Shown one piece after another: positions 15,348 to 23,405 of a stretch of DNA of 64,000 nt. How positions within the stretch are numbered: the stretch's first letter is position 1; each line of letters starts with the position of its first letter. A model generated the notes under the pieces. It was not told the origin of the DNA and did no database searches. It saw only the letters and a list, made by a program, of their open reading frames with translations. The position numbers were made by a program, and so were the translations under genes. Source of the stretch: Nevskia sp. (lineage in GTDB: Bacteria; Pseudomonadota; Gammaproteobacteria; Nevskiales; Nevskiaceae); assembly GCA_023229645.1 (NCBI GenBank), contig JALNYU010000017.1, positions 15,399 through 79,398 on the forward strand, written 5' to 3'.

Positions 15348-16760
15348 ATGCAATGCGTCGCGTATTATAGAGGACATTCGCGGTTTCGCATCGGCGAAAA
15401 ACGGATTTCCGCGAAGTTGATAACAAAATTTAGGTACTACACCATCACCGAACCAAACCGTATCCCGCGCGAACAGCATCCGATTTCGCGCGCCAAAATT
15501 TCCCCTGGCGCCTTAAAGGTGCTTTACGCGCTGAAAGACGCCGGCTATGAGGCGTATATGGTCGGCGGTGGCGTCCGTGACCTACTCGCCGGCATCGAGC
15601 CCAAGGATTTCGATATCGCGACCAGCGCCCATCCGGATGAGATTAAGCGTCTGTTCCGCTCCTGCCGCTTAGTCGGCCGGCGGTTCATGATTGCGCACAT
15701 CCGCTCCGGCGATGAAGTGCTGGAAGTCACGACGTTCCGCGGCGCGATCACCGACAACCACGAGCGCGACGAAACCGGCCGCATTTTGTCTGACAACGTC
15801 TACGGCACGTTGGAGGAAGACGCGTTCCGGCGCGATTTCACGATCAACGCGCTGTATTACGACATCCGTGATTTCTCGATTGTCGACTTCGCTGGCGGCA
15901 TCGACGATCTCAACCGCAGTAGCCTGCGTTTGATCGGCGATCCGGAACTGCGTTACCGCGAAGATCCAGTGCGGATGCTGCGTGCAATCCGCATCGCCAA
16001 TAAGCTCGGTTTCACGATTTCGCCGGAAACCGCCGAGCCGCTGCCGCGTTTAGCTGCCTTGCTGCGGGAAATTCCGCCGGCGCGGTTGTTCGACGAAATC
16101 CTGAAGCTGTTTTTGTCGCGCGACGCCGTTGCCAACTTCGACGGCCTGCGCGCCTACGGTTTGTTCGGCGAGTTATTCCCCGGCACCGAAGCGGCGGTCA
16201 GCGCCGCCAAGCGCGACTTGGAATTGGTGCGGATTGCACTGGCCAACACCGCTGCCCGCATCGCCCGTGAAGCCACCGTAACGCCAGCGTTTCTCTATGG
16301 CGCGTTGTTGTGGCCGCCGTATGCCGACCGGGTTTACGAACTCGAAGTCGAACAAGGCCATCCGGAAGCGGCGGCGCAGGTGCAGGCGGCCGAGGAAATC
16401 TTGGCGCAGCAGCAACGCCGCATCGCGATTCCGAAGCGCTTTTCGCTGCCGATGCGCGAAATTTGGACGTTGCAGCCGCGCTTCGAAGATCGTCGCCCGG
16501 GCCGCGCCAAGCGCCTGCTAACGCACCCCCGTTTCCGCGCCGCCTACGATTTCCTGTTGTTGCGCGCCGAGGCGGGTGAGCCCGGCTGCGCCGAGCTGGC
16601 CGACTGGTGGACAAAAGCGCAGACCGGGGTGTTTGCGGCGCTGCCAGCAGGCGAAGCCGCGCCGGCACCGAAAGGCAACGAGGGCGGTGCGGCACCTAAG
16701 AAACGCCGCCGCCGCGGCGGGCGTAACCGGCGCAATGGCAGCGATGCCGCAGGCGCGTGA
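15348..16760 (+). CDS. pcnB: Poly(A) polymerase I
   Basis: Adds 3' poly(A) tails to RNAs, marking them for decay. The nucleotidyltransferase motif is YMVGGGVRDLL followed by the catalytic PKDFDIATSAHPDEI, then GRRFMIAHI and the head domain with RYREDPVRMLRAIR. The C-terminus ends in a strongly basic RNA-binding tail (KKRRRRGGRNRR). The frame opens with an ATG at 15348 that directly abuts the tRNA-Glu end; this would leave no promoter, so a start near 15417 (TTG) or close to the ITEPNRIPREQHP segment is more likely. The stop overlaps folK. Confidence 0.88.
   Translation: MQCVAYYRGHSRFRIGEKRISAKLITKFRYYTITEPNRIPREQHPISRAKISPGALKVLYALKDAGYEAYMVGGGVRDLLAGIEPKDFDIATSAHPDEIKRLFRSCRLVGRRFMIAHIRSGDEVLEVTTFRGAITDNHERDETGRILSDNVYGTLEEDAFRRDFTINALYYDIRDFSIVDFAGGIDDLNRSSLRLIGDPELRYREDPVRMLRAIRIANKLGFTISPETAEPLPRLAALLREIPPARLFDEILKLFLSRDAVANFDGLRAYGLFGELFPGTEAAVSAAKRDLELVRIALANTAARIAREATVTPAFLYGALLWPPYADRVYELEVEQGHPEAAAQVQAAEEILAQQQRRIAIPKRFSLPMREIWTLQPRFEDRRPGRAKRLLTHPRFRAAYDFLLLRAEAGEPGCAELADWWTKAQTGVFAALPAGEAAPAPKGNEGGAAPKKRRRRGGRNRRNGSDAAGA
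15364..15369 (-). promoter_or_regulatory. -10 box of tRNA-Glu
   Basis: TATAAT on the minus strand, 17 bases upstream of the mature tRNA end. The overlapping TATTAT on the plus strand may serve pcnB, giving divergent promoters. Confidence 0.55.
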
Positions 16761-17235
16761 AGCCTACATTGGTCTAGGGGCAAATCTCGGCGAGCCAGCG
16801 GCGCAAATCGAATATGCGCTGCAGCGCATCGCCGAGCTGCCGGGTGCGGCGCGGTTTAGGCGCTCCAGCTTGTATCGCAGTGATCCGGTAGGCCCGGGCG
16901 AGCAACCGGACTACTGCAACGCGGTTTGCAGCATCGAGACCCCAGTGGCGCCCGCAGCGTTGCTCGAAGCATTGCTGGCGATTGAGCGCGACGCTGGCCG
17001 CGTGCGTGATGGTGTGCGCTGGGGGCCGCGGCGGCTTGATCTTGATCTGCTGCACATCGTCGGCTTCGCCTCAGACCACGTCAGCCTGACGTTGCCGCAT
17101 CCGCATCTGGCCGCGCGCAACTGGGTGCTCGTGCCGTTGACCGAGATTGCGCCGACGTTGGAAATCCCCGGCCTCGGCCCGGTTTCAGTGCTGGCAGAAC
17201 GGCTTGGAAACGAGGGCCTGCGGCGCTGGTTTTAG
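16744..17235 (+). CDS. folK: 2-amino-4-hydroxy-6-hydroxymethyldihydropteridine pyrophosphokinase
   Basis: Transfers pyrophosphate from ATP to the pterin in folate synthesis. The 163-residue protein has the HPPK pattern: YIGLGANLGEPAAQIEYAL at the start, SLYRSDPVG, the GRVRDGVRWGPRRLDLDLL signature and LPHPHLAARNWVLVPL. Two ATG codons (16735 and 16744) lie inside the pcnB 3' end; both give an overlap of 17-26 bases, so the genes are translationally linked. panBC follow 70 bases downstream, the usual gammaproteobacterial order. Confidence 0.93.
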   Translation: MPQAREAYIGLGANLGEPAAQIEYALQRIAELPGAARFRRSSLYRSDPVGPGEQPDYCNAVCSIETPVAPAALLEALLAIERDAGRVRDGVRWGPRRLDLDLLHIVGFASDHVSLTLPHPHLAARNWVLVPLTEIAPTLEIPGLGPVSVLAERLGNEGLRRWF

Positions 17236-17304
17236 CCGCGCAAAAGCCGGAAAACTGCGTGCTATATTCCGCAGCTTCGATCGCCACTGAGTCTCGCTCA
17301 GGTT

Positions 17305-18138
17305 ATGACTGCGCCTAATGCTGCCCCGAGTTCAACTGTTCATGTGTCCGAGCTGCGCCGCATGCGTGCCGCCGGCGAGAAAATCGCGTGTTTAACCTGT
17401 TACGACGCCAGTTTTGCGCTGATTGAAGATCGCGCCGGCGTTGATTTAGTGCTCGTCGGCGATTCGCTCGGCATGGTCATACACGGCGGTACGACAACAA
17501 CCGCCGTCACCGTCGCCGACGTTGCCTATCACTCGCGCGCGGTAGCGCCGCATTTGAAGCGCGCGTTCTTGGTCGCCGACTTGCCATTCCTATCGTTCGC
17601 CACACGCGAGCGGGCGCTCGACGCCTCGCAGCGGTTGATGCAAGAGGGCGGCGCGAAGATGGTGAAGCTCGAAGGCGGCCGCGAGCAGGCTGACATCGTC
17701 GAATATTTGTCGGTGCGTGGCGTGCCGGTTTGCGCCCACCTTGGCCTGCAGCCGCAGCTCATCCACAAAATGGGCGCATTCAAAGTGCAGGGCCGCGATA
17801 GCGGCGCGGCTGAAGCCATGCTGCACGACGCGCGCGTGCTTGAAGATGCCGGCGCTGACTTGCTGCTCGTCGAATGCGTGCCTTCGGAACTCGGTAAGCG
17901 CATTACCGACGCTGCTAACGTGCCGGTGATCGGCATCGGCGCTGGGCCGGATGTCTCGGGCCAAATTCTGGTGCTGCAAGATATTTTGAATATCTCGCCG
18001 ATGGTCACGATTGGCCGCAAACCGCGTTTCGTGCAGAACTTCATGGCCGGTGCGGCGGATATCGAATCGGCGGTTCGCGCTTACGTGCAAGCCGTTAAAA
18101 GTGGCGCGTATCCGGCGCCCGAGCATTGCTTTAGCTGA
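17305..18138 (+). CDS. panB: 3-methyl-2-oxobutanoate hydroxymethyltransferase
   Basis: First step of pantothenate synthesis: adds a hydroxymethyl group from methylene-THF to alpha-ketoisovalerate. The 277-residue protein has LTCYDASFALIEDRAGVDL, VGDSLGMVIHG with the metal-binding Asp, the KLEGG segment, and IGIGAGPDVSGQILVLQD. The ATG at 17305 follows a TATATT box in the 69-base gap after folK, so it may have its own promoter. Its stop overlaps panC by one base (TGATG). Confidence 0.95.
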   Translation: MTAPNAAPSSTVHVSELRRMRAAGEKIACLTCYDASFALIEDRAGVDLVLVGDSLGMVIHGGTTTTAVTVADVAYHSRAVAPHLKRAFLVADLPFLSFATRERALDASQRLMQEGGAKMVKLEGGREQADIVEYLSVRGVPVCAHLGLQPQLIHKMGAFKVQGRDSGAAEAMLHDARVLEDAGADLLLVECVPSELGKRITDAANVPVIGIGAGPDVSGQILVLQDILNISPMVTIGRKPRFVQNFMAGAADIESAVRAYVQAVKSGAYPAPEHCFS

Positions 18139-18989
18139 TGCGTACCGTTTCTACAGCAGAGGAGTTGCGCGGCCAAATTGCGGTCTGGCGCGCGGCGGGG
18201 CAGCGGATTGCGTTTGTGCCGACGATGGGCAATCTGCATCGCGCGCATTTAGCGTTGGTCGCGCGCGCGCGGCAGTTGGCGGATCGGGTGGTCGCCAGTG
18301 TGTTTGTGAATCCGCTGCAGTTTGGGCCGAACGAGGATTTTGGCCGTTATCCCCGCACGCTTGCCGCCGATACGGCGCAACTCGCCGCGATCGGTACCGA
18401 TTTGTTGTTTACGCCGCCGGTTGAAGCGGTTTACGTCAACGGCTTCCCGCCGGCGACGACGATCACCGTTTCACCGCTGTCCGCGCAACTGGAAGGCGAA
18501 TTCCGGCCGGGCTTTTTTACCGGCGTTGCCACCGTCGTCGCGATTCTGTTTGATCTCGTGCAGCCGGATGTGGCTTTGTTCGGCGAGAAGGATTGGCAGC
18601 AACTGCAGATCATCCGGCGGATGGTGGCCGATTTGCGCATGCCGATCGAAATCATCGGTCATCCGATTGAGCGTGATGTCGATGGCTTAGCGTTGTCATC
18701 TCGCAATCAGTATTTGGACGCGGACCAGCGGCAGTTGGCGCCGGCGATTTATCGCGCGTTAACTGCAGTCGCCGAGGGTCTGCGCGTTGGGCGGCGTGAT
18801 TACGCCGCACTCTGCGCGACACAAGCTGAGACATTACGGGCGGCAAGTTTCCAGCCGCAATATTTCGAAGTGCGGACGCCGGATTTGGCGCTGGCGCCTG
18901 CCGACGCTCGCGAATTCGTCGTTCTGGTCGCCGCCGTACTCGGCGGTACGCGGTTGATTGATAATCTCTACCTGCGCGTCGATGCTTGA
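18138..18989 (+). CDS. panC: Pantothenate synthetase
   Basis: Joins pantoate and beta-alanine using ATP. The 283-residue protein shows PTMGNLHRAHLALV, SVFVNPLQFGPNEDFGRYPR, FGEKDWQQLQIIRRMV and LSSRNQYL. In the first motif the family's usual HxGH reads HRAH, so the glycine is replaced by alanine; the histidines are kept. Translation is coupled to panB by the TGATG overlap. Confidence 0.95.
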   Translation: MRTVSTAEELRGQIAVWRAAGQRIAFVPTMGNLHRAHLALVARARQLADRVVASVFVNPLQFGPNEDFGRYPRTLAADTAQLAAIGTDLLFTPPVEAVYVNGFPPATTITVSPLSAQLEGEFRPGFFTGVATVVAILFDLVQPDVALFGEKDWQQLQIIRRMVADLRMPIEIIGHPIERDVDGLALSSRNQYLDADQRQLAPAIYRALTAVAEGLRVGRRDYAALCATQAETLRAASFQPQYFEVRTPDLALAPADAREFVVLVAAVLGGTRLIDNLYLRVDA

Positions 18990-19127
18990 GTGCGCAGGCT
19001 TTTTTCGGTTCTGAGCGCGTTTAAATGGTTCTAAGCTTAGGCGCAGCTGTTGGCTTAGCCCGAATGGGTCGTTACACTTGTGTCACTTGTGTGATCGAAG
19101 ATTTCTATGAATTTAGATCACGTCAAC

Positions 19128-19200
19128 GGGCGCATGTCTTTGTGGGCCGCCCTCGGTTATTGAACTTTTTGACTCCTGGCGCATGTCTTTTTGGGCCGCC
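19128..19200 (+). repeat. Two tandem 23-base repeats in the panD leader, each able to form a hairpin
   Basis: GGCGCATGTCTTTNTGGGCC plus GCC occurs at 19129-19151 and 19178-19200, differing at one loop base, 49 bases apart. Each copy can fold the same way: GGCG/CGCC, a CAT bulge, then GTC/GGC around a six-base loop; the first copy gains one more G-C pair. They lie 29-100 bases upstream of panD. Tandem hairpins upstream of panB/C/D genes are known as the pan RNA motif in other bacteria; whether this is related is not shown. The rest of 18990-19229 holds nothing else I can support. Confidence 0.6.
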
Positions 19201-19229
19201 TGGATCAACCAGCCAGCCAGGAATAAGCC

Positions 19230-19610
19230 ATGCAACTGACTATGCTTAAGTGCAAATTGCACCGCGCTCGTGTTACGCACGCGGAGCTCGACTATGAAGG
19301 CTCTTGTGCCATTGATGGTCGTTTGTTGGATCTCGCCGGGATACACGAATACGAGCAGATCCAGATTTATAACGTTGGAAATGGGGAGCGGTTCACGACG
19401 TACGCCATCCGGGCCGAAAACGGCAGTGGCGTGATCTCCGTGAACGGCGCAGCGGCACATAAGGCGCGGGTTGGTGATCGCGTGATCATCTGCGCCTACG
19501 CGGCAGTCGAGGCGGCAACGGCGAAAATTCACAAGCCGAAGCTGGTGTATCTCGATGAAGGAAACCACGTCACACGGACGGCGAACACGATTCCGGTGCA
19601 GGCGGCCTGA
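19230..19610 (+). CDS. panD: Aspartate 1-decarboxylase
   Basis: Makes beta-alanine for PanC. The 126-residue proenzyme self-cleaves between Gly24 and Ser25 (YEGSCAID) to form the pyruvoyl cofactor. Further family marks are LHRARVTHAELDYEGS, the ERFTTYAI segment and GDRVIICAYA. An SD-like AGGAATAAG lies before the ATG. It is separated from panC by 240 bases containing the tandem hairpin repeats, so it may be regulated apart from panBC. Confidence 0.95.
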   Translation: MQLTMLKCKLHRARVTHAELDYEGSCAIDGRLLDLAGIHEYEQIQIYNVGNGERFTTYAIRAENGSGVISVNGAAAHKARVGDRVIICAYAAVEAATAKIHKPKLVYLDEGNHVTRTANTIPVQAA

Positions 19611-19658
19611 GTCGGTACTGGGGCAAACCCTGGTAAAAGCGCATCTTTGTGGCATATC

Positions 19659-19690
19659 GAGGCCCAAGCTGAGTAAGCTTGGGCCTCTTT
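19659..19690 (+). terminator. Terminator after panD
   Basis: GAGGCCCAAGC (19659-19669) pairs perfectly with GCTTGGGCCTC (19677-19687) around TGAGTAA, followed by TTTC. Confidence 0.75.
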
Positions 19691-19712
19691 CGTCGATAAC
19701 CATCCTTGTCTG

Positions 19713-21353
19713 ATGTCCGCATTGACCGATAGTGGTGCATGGCGAGCCCTGCAGGAGCAGGCCCGGGCTGAGGCTGGACTCACACTGAACGAACGCTTTG
19801 CCGCTGACCCCGAGCGCGCGCAGCGGTTTTCGCTCGACGCCGTTGACCTGTTTCTCGACTACTCCAAACAGCGTGTCGGCAGCCGTACGCTGGATCTGCT
19901 GTTTGCGCTGGCCGAGCAGCAAGACCTCGCCGGCTGGATTGGCCGGATGTTTTCCGGCGAGGCGATTAACCACACCGAACACCGGGCCGTCGGCCACGTT
20001 GCCTTGCGCGCGCCACGCGGCAGCGAAATCAAAATGGCCGGGGTTAACGTCGTGCCGGCCGTTTATGAGGTGCTGGACCGGATGACGGTCTTTGCCGATG
20101 CCGTGCGCGGCGGGACTTGGCGCGGTGCTACCGGCATGGCGATTACCGATATCGTCAATATCGGCATTGGCGGTTCGGATTTTGGTCCGCGCATGGTTTG
20201 GGACGCGTTGTCGGATGCTTCGATTAAGCCGCGAGTGCATTTTGTTGCCAATGTCGACGGCGCTCAGCTCAGCACGGTGCTGTATCGGCTGAAACCTGAG
20301 CGGACGCTGTTCATCGTCACCTCGAAGACGTTCACCACGCAGGAAACGATGGCCAACGCCCGTTCCGCGCGTGACTGGCTAACGCAGACGCTGGGTGAAA
20401 CGGCGGTCGATAAGCATTTCGTCGCGGTCTCGACCAACGGCGCCGAAGTCGCGAAATTCGGCATTTCACCGGACCACATGTTCGAGTTTTGGGATTGGGT
20501 CGGCGGCCGCTATTCGTTGTGGTCGTCGGTTGGCTTAGCCAATCTCGTCGCGCTTGGTCCGCAAACGTTTCGCGCCATGCTCGACGGCGCCCACGCGATG
20601 GACGAGCACTTTCGACGCGCGCCGCTGAAAGTGAACATGCCGGTGCTGCTGGGTTTGCTGGCGGTTTGGAACACGAACTTTCTCGGTGCAGCGAGCCAGG
20701 TTGTATCGCCGTACGCGCAGCGTCTGCGCCGCTTTGTCGGCTGGCTGCAACAGCTGGAAATGGAGTCAAACGGCAAGGGCGTGGACCGCGAAGGCCGAAC
20801 GCTCGACTACGCGACGACCCTGGTTTTGTGGGGCGATATCGGCACCAACTCGCAACACGCGTTTTTTCAAATGTTGCACCAGGGCGCGGCGCTGCATCCG
20901 GTTGACTTCATCTTGCCGGTGAAGCCCTTGCATTCGCTGCCGGAACAGCAACCGCTGTTGATCGCAAATTGTTTGTCGCAAAGTGCGGCGCTGATGCGCG
21001 GCAAAACCGCGGCCCAAGTGCGCGCAGAGTTAATCGCCCGCGGCATGCCCGAAGGCGAACTGGATGCCGCTGTGCCGCATCGCGTGTTCACCGGCGACCG
21101 GCCGAGCAGCACGATTTTGCTGCCACAGCTCGACGCTTGGCATCTCGGCGCGCTTTGCGCGTTGTATGAGCACCGCACGTTCGTCATGAGCGTGCTGTGG
21201 AATATCAATGCCTTCGATCAGTGGGGCGTCGAACTCGGCAAGCAGCTGGCGCAGCAAGTTTCGGCGGCGCAAGGGCCCGAACCTGACGCCAATGCAGTTG
21301 CTGCGCTGGATGCCTCGACGTTGCAACTATTGGAGCGTACGCGTGGCGTTTAG
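19713..21353 (+). CDS. pgi: Glucose-6-phosphate isomerase
   Basis: Interconverts glucose-6-phosphate and fructose-6-phosphate. The 546-residue protein has the PGI signatures: DIVNIGIGGSDFGPRM, TSKTFTTQET, the GGRYSLWSSVGL stretch, and MESNGKGVDREG with the catalytic glutamate, then the QHAFFQMLHQG loop. Length is normal for the bacterial dimeric enzyme. Its stop overlaps the GTG of the next gene. Confidence 0.95.
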   Translation: MSALTDSGAWRALQEQARAEAGLTLNERFAADPERAQRFSLDAVDLFLDYSKQRVGSRTLDLLFALAEQQDLAGWIGRMFSGEAINHTEHRAVGHVALRAPRGSEIKMAGVNVVPAVYEVLDRMTVFADAVRGGTWRGATGMAITDIVNIGIGGSDFGPRMVWDALSDASIKPRVHFVANVDGAQLSTVLYRLKPERTLFIVTSKTFTTQETMANARSARDWLTQTLGETAVDKHFVAVSTNGAEVAKFGISPDHMFEFWDWVGGRYSLWSSVGLANLVALGPQTFRAMLDGAHAMDEHFRRAPLKVNMPVLLGLLAVWNTNFLGAASQVVSPYAQRLRRFVGWLQQLEMESNGKGVDREGRTLDYATTLVLWGDIGTNSQHAFFQMLHQGAALHPVDFILPVKPLHSLPEQQPLLIANCLSQSAALMRGKTAAQVRAELIARGMPEGELDAAVPHRVFTGDRPSSTILLPQLDAWHLGALCALYEHRTFVMSVLWNINAFDQWGVELGKQLAQQVSAAQGPEPDANAVAALDASTLQLLERTRGV

Positions 21354-22413
21354 CGTTAAGCGCAGCGCGCTGCTGGTCATTGTTTTAGTGCTGGCAGCCT
21401 GCGCCAGCCGCAAGGTAGTGCCGGAGTCCATCGTCCTCGCTGACTACGGCGTTGGCGTCGAGCGCCTTGAGTTAACACGCACGGCGTACTTTCCGCAGGC
21501 TGAGCATTTCAGCGCGGCGGAAGCCTTGGCGATGATTCTGTATACCGAAGCCGCGCCGGTGGTGCCGAGCGAAGTCGGGGCGTTAGATGCAAGCGTCGAT
21601 GCGCCTGCTTTGAAACCGGCCTTGCTTGCAGCTGCGCTCAAGCGCGGGCAGGTGCCGTATCCGCTCGCGCCGCGGTTGCAGGACATCGTCACCGAACTCA
21701 AAGCCGAGCATCCGGTGCTGGTATTGCTGAATCTCGGCAGCGCCGATCTGCCGGCTTGGCGTTACGCCGTAGTTATCGGCTTTGAGCCGGCGACGGAGTC
21801 GCTGTTGCTGCGCGCGGGTACTGAAGGCCGTGTGCGACTCACGCCAGGGGAGTTCCTGAAAGCCTGGCATGCCGGTGGTGACTGGGCGGTGGTGGCAACG
21901 CCGCCGAGCGTGTTCCCGGCGACGGCGACGATGGAGAAATGGATCGCGGCATCGGAAGGTTTTAGCGGCGTCGGCAAGCCGCAGCTCGCCGAAACTGCAG
22001 CGCAGGCGGCACAAACCCGTTGGTCCGATCAAGTATTGCCGTGGATGGCATTGGGCAACGCGCGCTACCACCAGCTGAATTTTGAAGGCGCGCAGACGGC
22101 CTACGTCACCGCGCTCGTGCTGCGCAACGAGAATCCAGTGGCGCATCACAATCTGGCGCAGGTTCTGCTCGAACGGCGCTGTATTGACTTAGCTCAGCGT
22201 GAAGTCCATTGGTCGATAGAACACGAAACGGACGCGAAACTACGGGCGGTTTACGTCGAAACCGAAGCCAAGATCAAGCGTGCGTCGGGCTTGTCGATTT
22301 TCTGTCCGTCGCCGACTGCTGACGTGTCAGTGCCCATTGAATATGACGTCTTGCCATTGGATCCGGACACTCGGCCCGCGCCAAAAGCGCGGAAATCGTC
22401 GCGTCGGAAGTAG
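21343..22413 (+). CDS. PA2778-family lipoprotein, catalytically degenerate C39-like peptidase with TPR
   Basis: Starting at GTG 21343, the 356-residue protein has a lipoprotein signal with LVLAAC (Cys20). Residues about 47-175 match the PA2778-type cysteine-peptidase domain (YFPQ, LPAWRYAVVIGFE, RAGTEGRVRLT), and a TPR-like region follows (WMALGNARYHQLNFEGAQTAYVTAL). At the position where the family has CGPAAL this protein has SAAEAL, so Ser57 stands for the catalytic Cys, and Arg140 stands for the catalytic His. It is probably a binding protein on the periplasmic side, not an active peptidase. The last 140 bases overlap queG on the other strand. Confidence 0.7.
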   Translation: MAFSVKRSALLVIVLVLAACASRKVVPESIVLADYGVGVERLELTRTAYFPQAEHFSAAEALAMILYTEAAPVVPSEVGALDASVDAPALKPALLAAALKRGQVPYPLAPRLQDIVTELKAEHPVLVLLNLGSADLPAWRYAVVIGFEPATESLLLRAGTEGRVRLTPGEFLKAWHAGGDWAVVATPPSVFPATATMEKWIAASEGFSGVGKPQLAETAAQAAQTRWSDQVLPWMALGNARYHQLNFEGAQTAYVTALVLRNENPVAHHNLAQVLLERRCIDLAQREVHWSIEHETDAKLRAVYVETEAKIKRASGLSIFCPSPTADVSVPIEYDVLPLDPDTRPAPKARKSSRRK

Positions 22414-23392
22414 GCGCGTTGCCCAGCGCCACCGCGAGGTTACGCAGCCAGCGCCAGTAGCCGGCTCGGCGCAGCGCCATGCCCTCGGTTTTGCGCAGCC
22501 ATTCGTCTTCGCTCCAGGCAAATAGTTCGACGAGTTTGGCCGCATCGAGGCCGTGGCGCGGCGCAAAATCGGGTTCGGCGTCGAGCCGCGCGTAGCGGTT
22601 CCACGGGCAGACCAGCTGACAATCGTCGCAGCCGAAAATGCGGTTGCCGATCATCGGTCGCAAGTCTTCCGGGATGTCGCCGTGGTGTTCGATCGTCAGA
22701 TAGGAAATACAGCGGCGGGCGTCGAGCTGGTACGGCGCGACAATCGCTTGTGTCGGGCAGACGTCGATGCAGGCGCTGCAGCTGCCGCAAAGATTTGCCG
22801 GTTCGGCGCTGGCGGTCGGCGTCAGCGGCAAGTCGGTATAAATTTCGCCGAGAAAGAACCAGGAGCCGGCTTCGCGCGTCAGCAGCAAGGTATTTTTGCC
22901 GATCCAGCCCAGCCCAGCGTTGCGCGCCAGCGCTTTTTCCAAGGCCGGGGCGCTGTCGGCAAAGACGCGGTAGCCGTGTGGGCCGATTTCGGCGCTGATT
23001 TTTTCCGCGAGCTGCTGCAAGCGCCGCCGCATCAGCTTGTGATAGTCCCGGCCTAGCGCATAGCGCGAAACGTAGCCGAGTTCGCTGTCGGCGAGCACCG
23101 CGTCGGCGTCTTCGGCGCTCGGTCGGTAATCCAGGCGAACGCTGATCACCGACAGCGTTCCAGGATGTAGCTCTGCAGGGTTGATGCGCAGCGCGTGATT
23201 GCGCGTCATCCAGTCCATTCCACCGTGGCGGTCGGCCGAGAGCCAGCGTTCAAGGTGGGCGATGTCATCGCGATGCGCGGGTGCGCTAACGCCGGCATCA
23301 GCAAAACCGAGCGCGCGCGCCCAAGTTTGCAACTGCTCGCGTATGTTGGCGGCTAATGCGTCGGTGGGCAGAGGATTATCGCGGTCGCGCAC
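22274..23392 (-). CDS. queG: Epoxyqueuosine reductase
   Basis: Reduces epoxyqueuosine to queuosine in tRNA wobble bases, using cobalamin and two 4Fe-4S clusters. The 372-residue protein shows RYALGRDYHKLMRRRLQQL, DSAPALEKALARNAGLGWIG, and the cluster motifs CGSCSACIDVCPTQAI and GCDDCQLVCPWNRYA. The gene is read away from nnr with only 13 bases between starts, so the two promoters must overlap coding sequence. The C-terminal 46 codons overlap the 3' end of the convergent lipoprotein gene. Confidence 0.95.
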   Translation of the reverse strand: MRDRDNPLPTDALAANIREQLQTWARALGFADAGVSAPAHRDDIAHLERWLSADRHGGMDWMTRNHALRINPAELHPGTLSVISVRLDYRPSAEDADAVLADSELGYVSRYALGRDYHKLMRRRLQQLAEKISAEIGPHGYRVFADSAPALEKALARNAGLGWIGKNTLLLTREAGSWFFLGEIYTDLPLTPTASAEPANLCGSCSACIDVCPTQAIVAPYQLDARRCISYLTIEHHGDIPEDLRPMIGNRIFGCDDCQLVCPWNRYARLDAEPDFAPRHGLDAAKLVELFAWSEDEWLRKTEGMALRRAGYWRWLRNLAVALGNAPTSDATISALLARAECPDPMARRHIQWALTRQQSATDRKSTSPTHA

Positions 23393-23405
23393 TTATACTG
23401 ATGAA

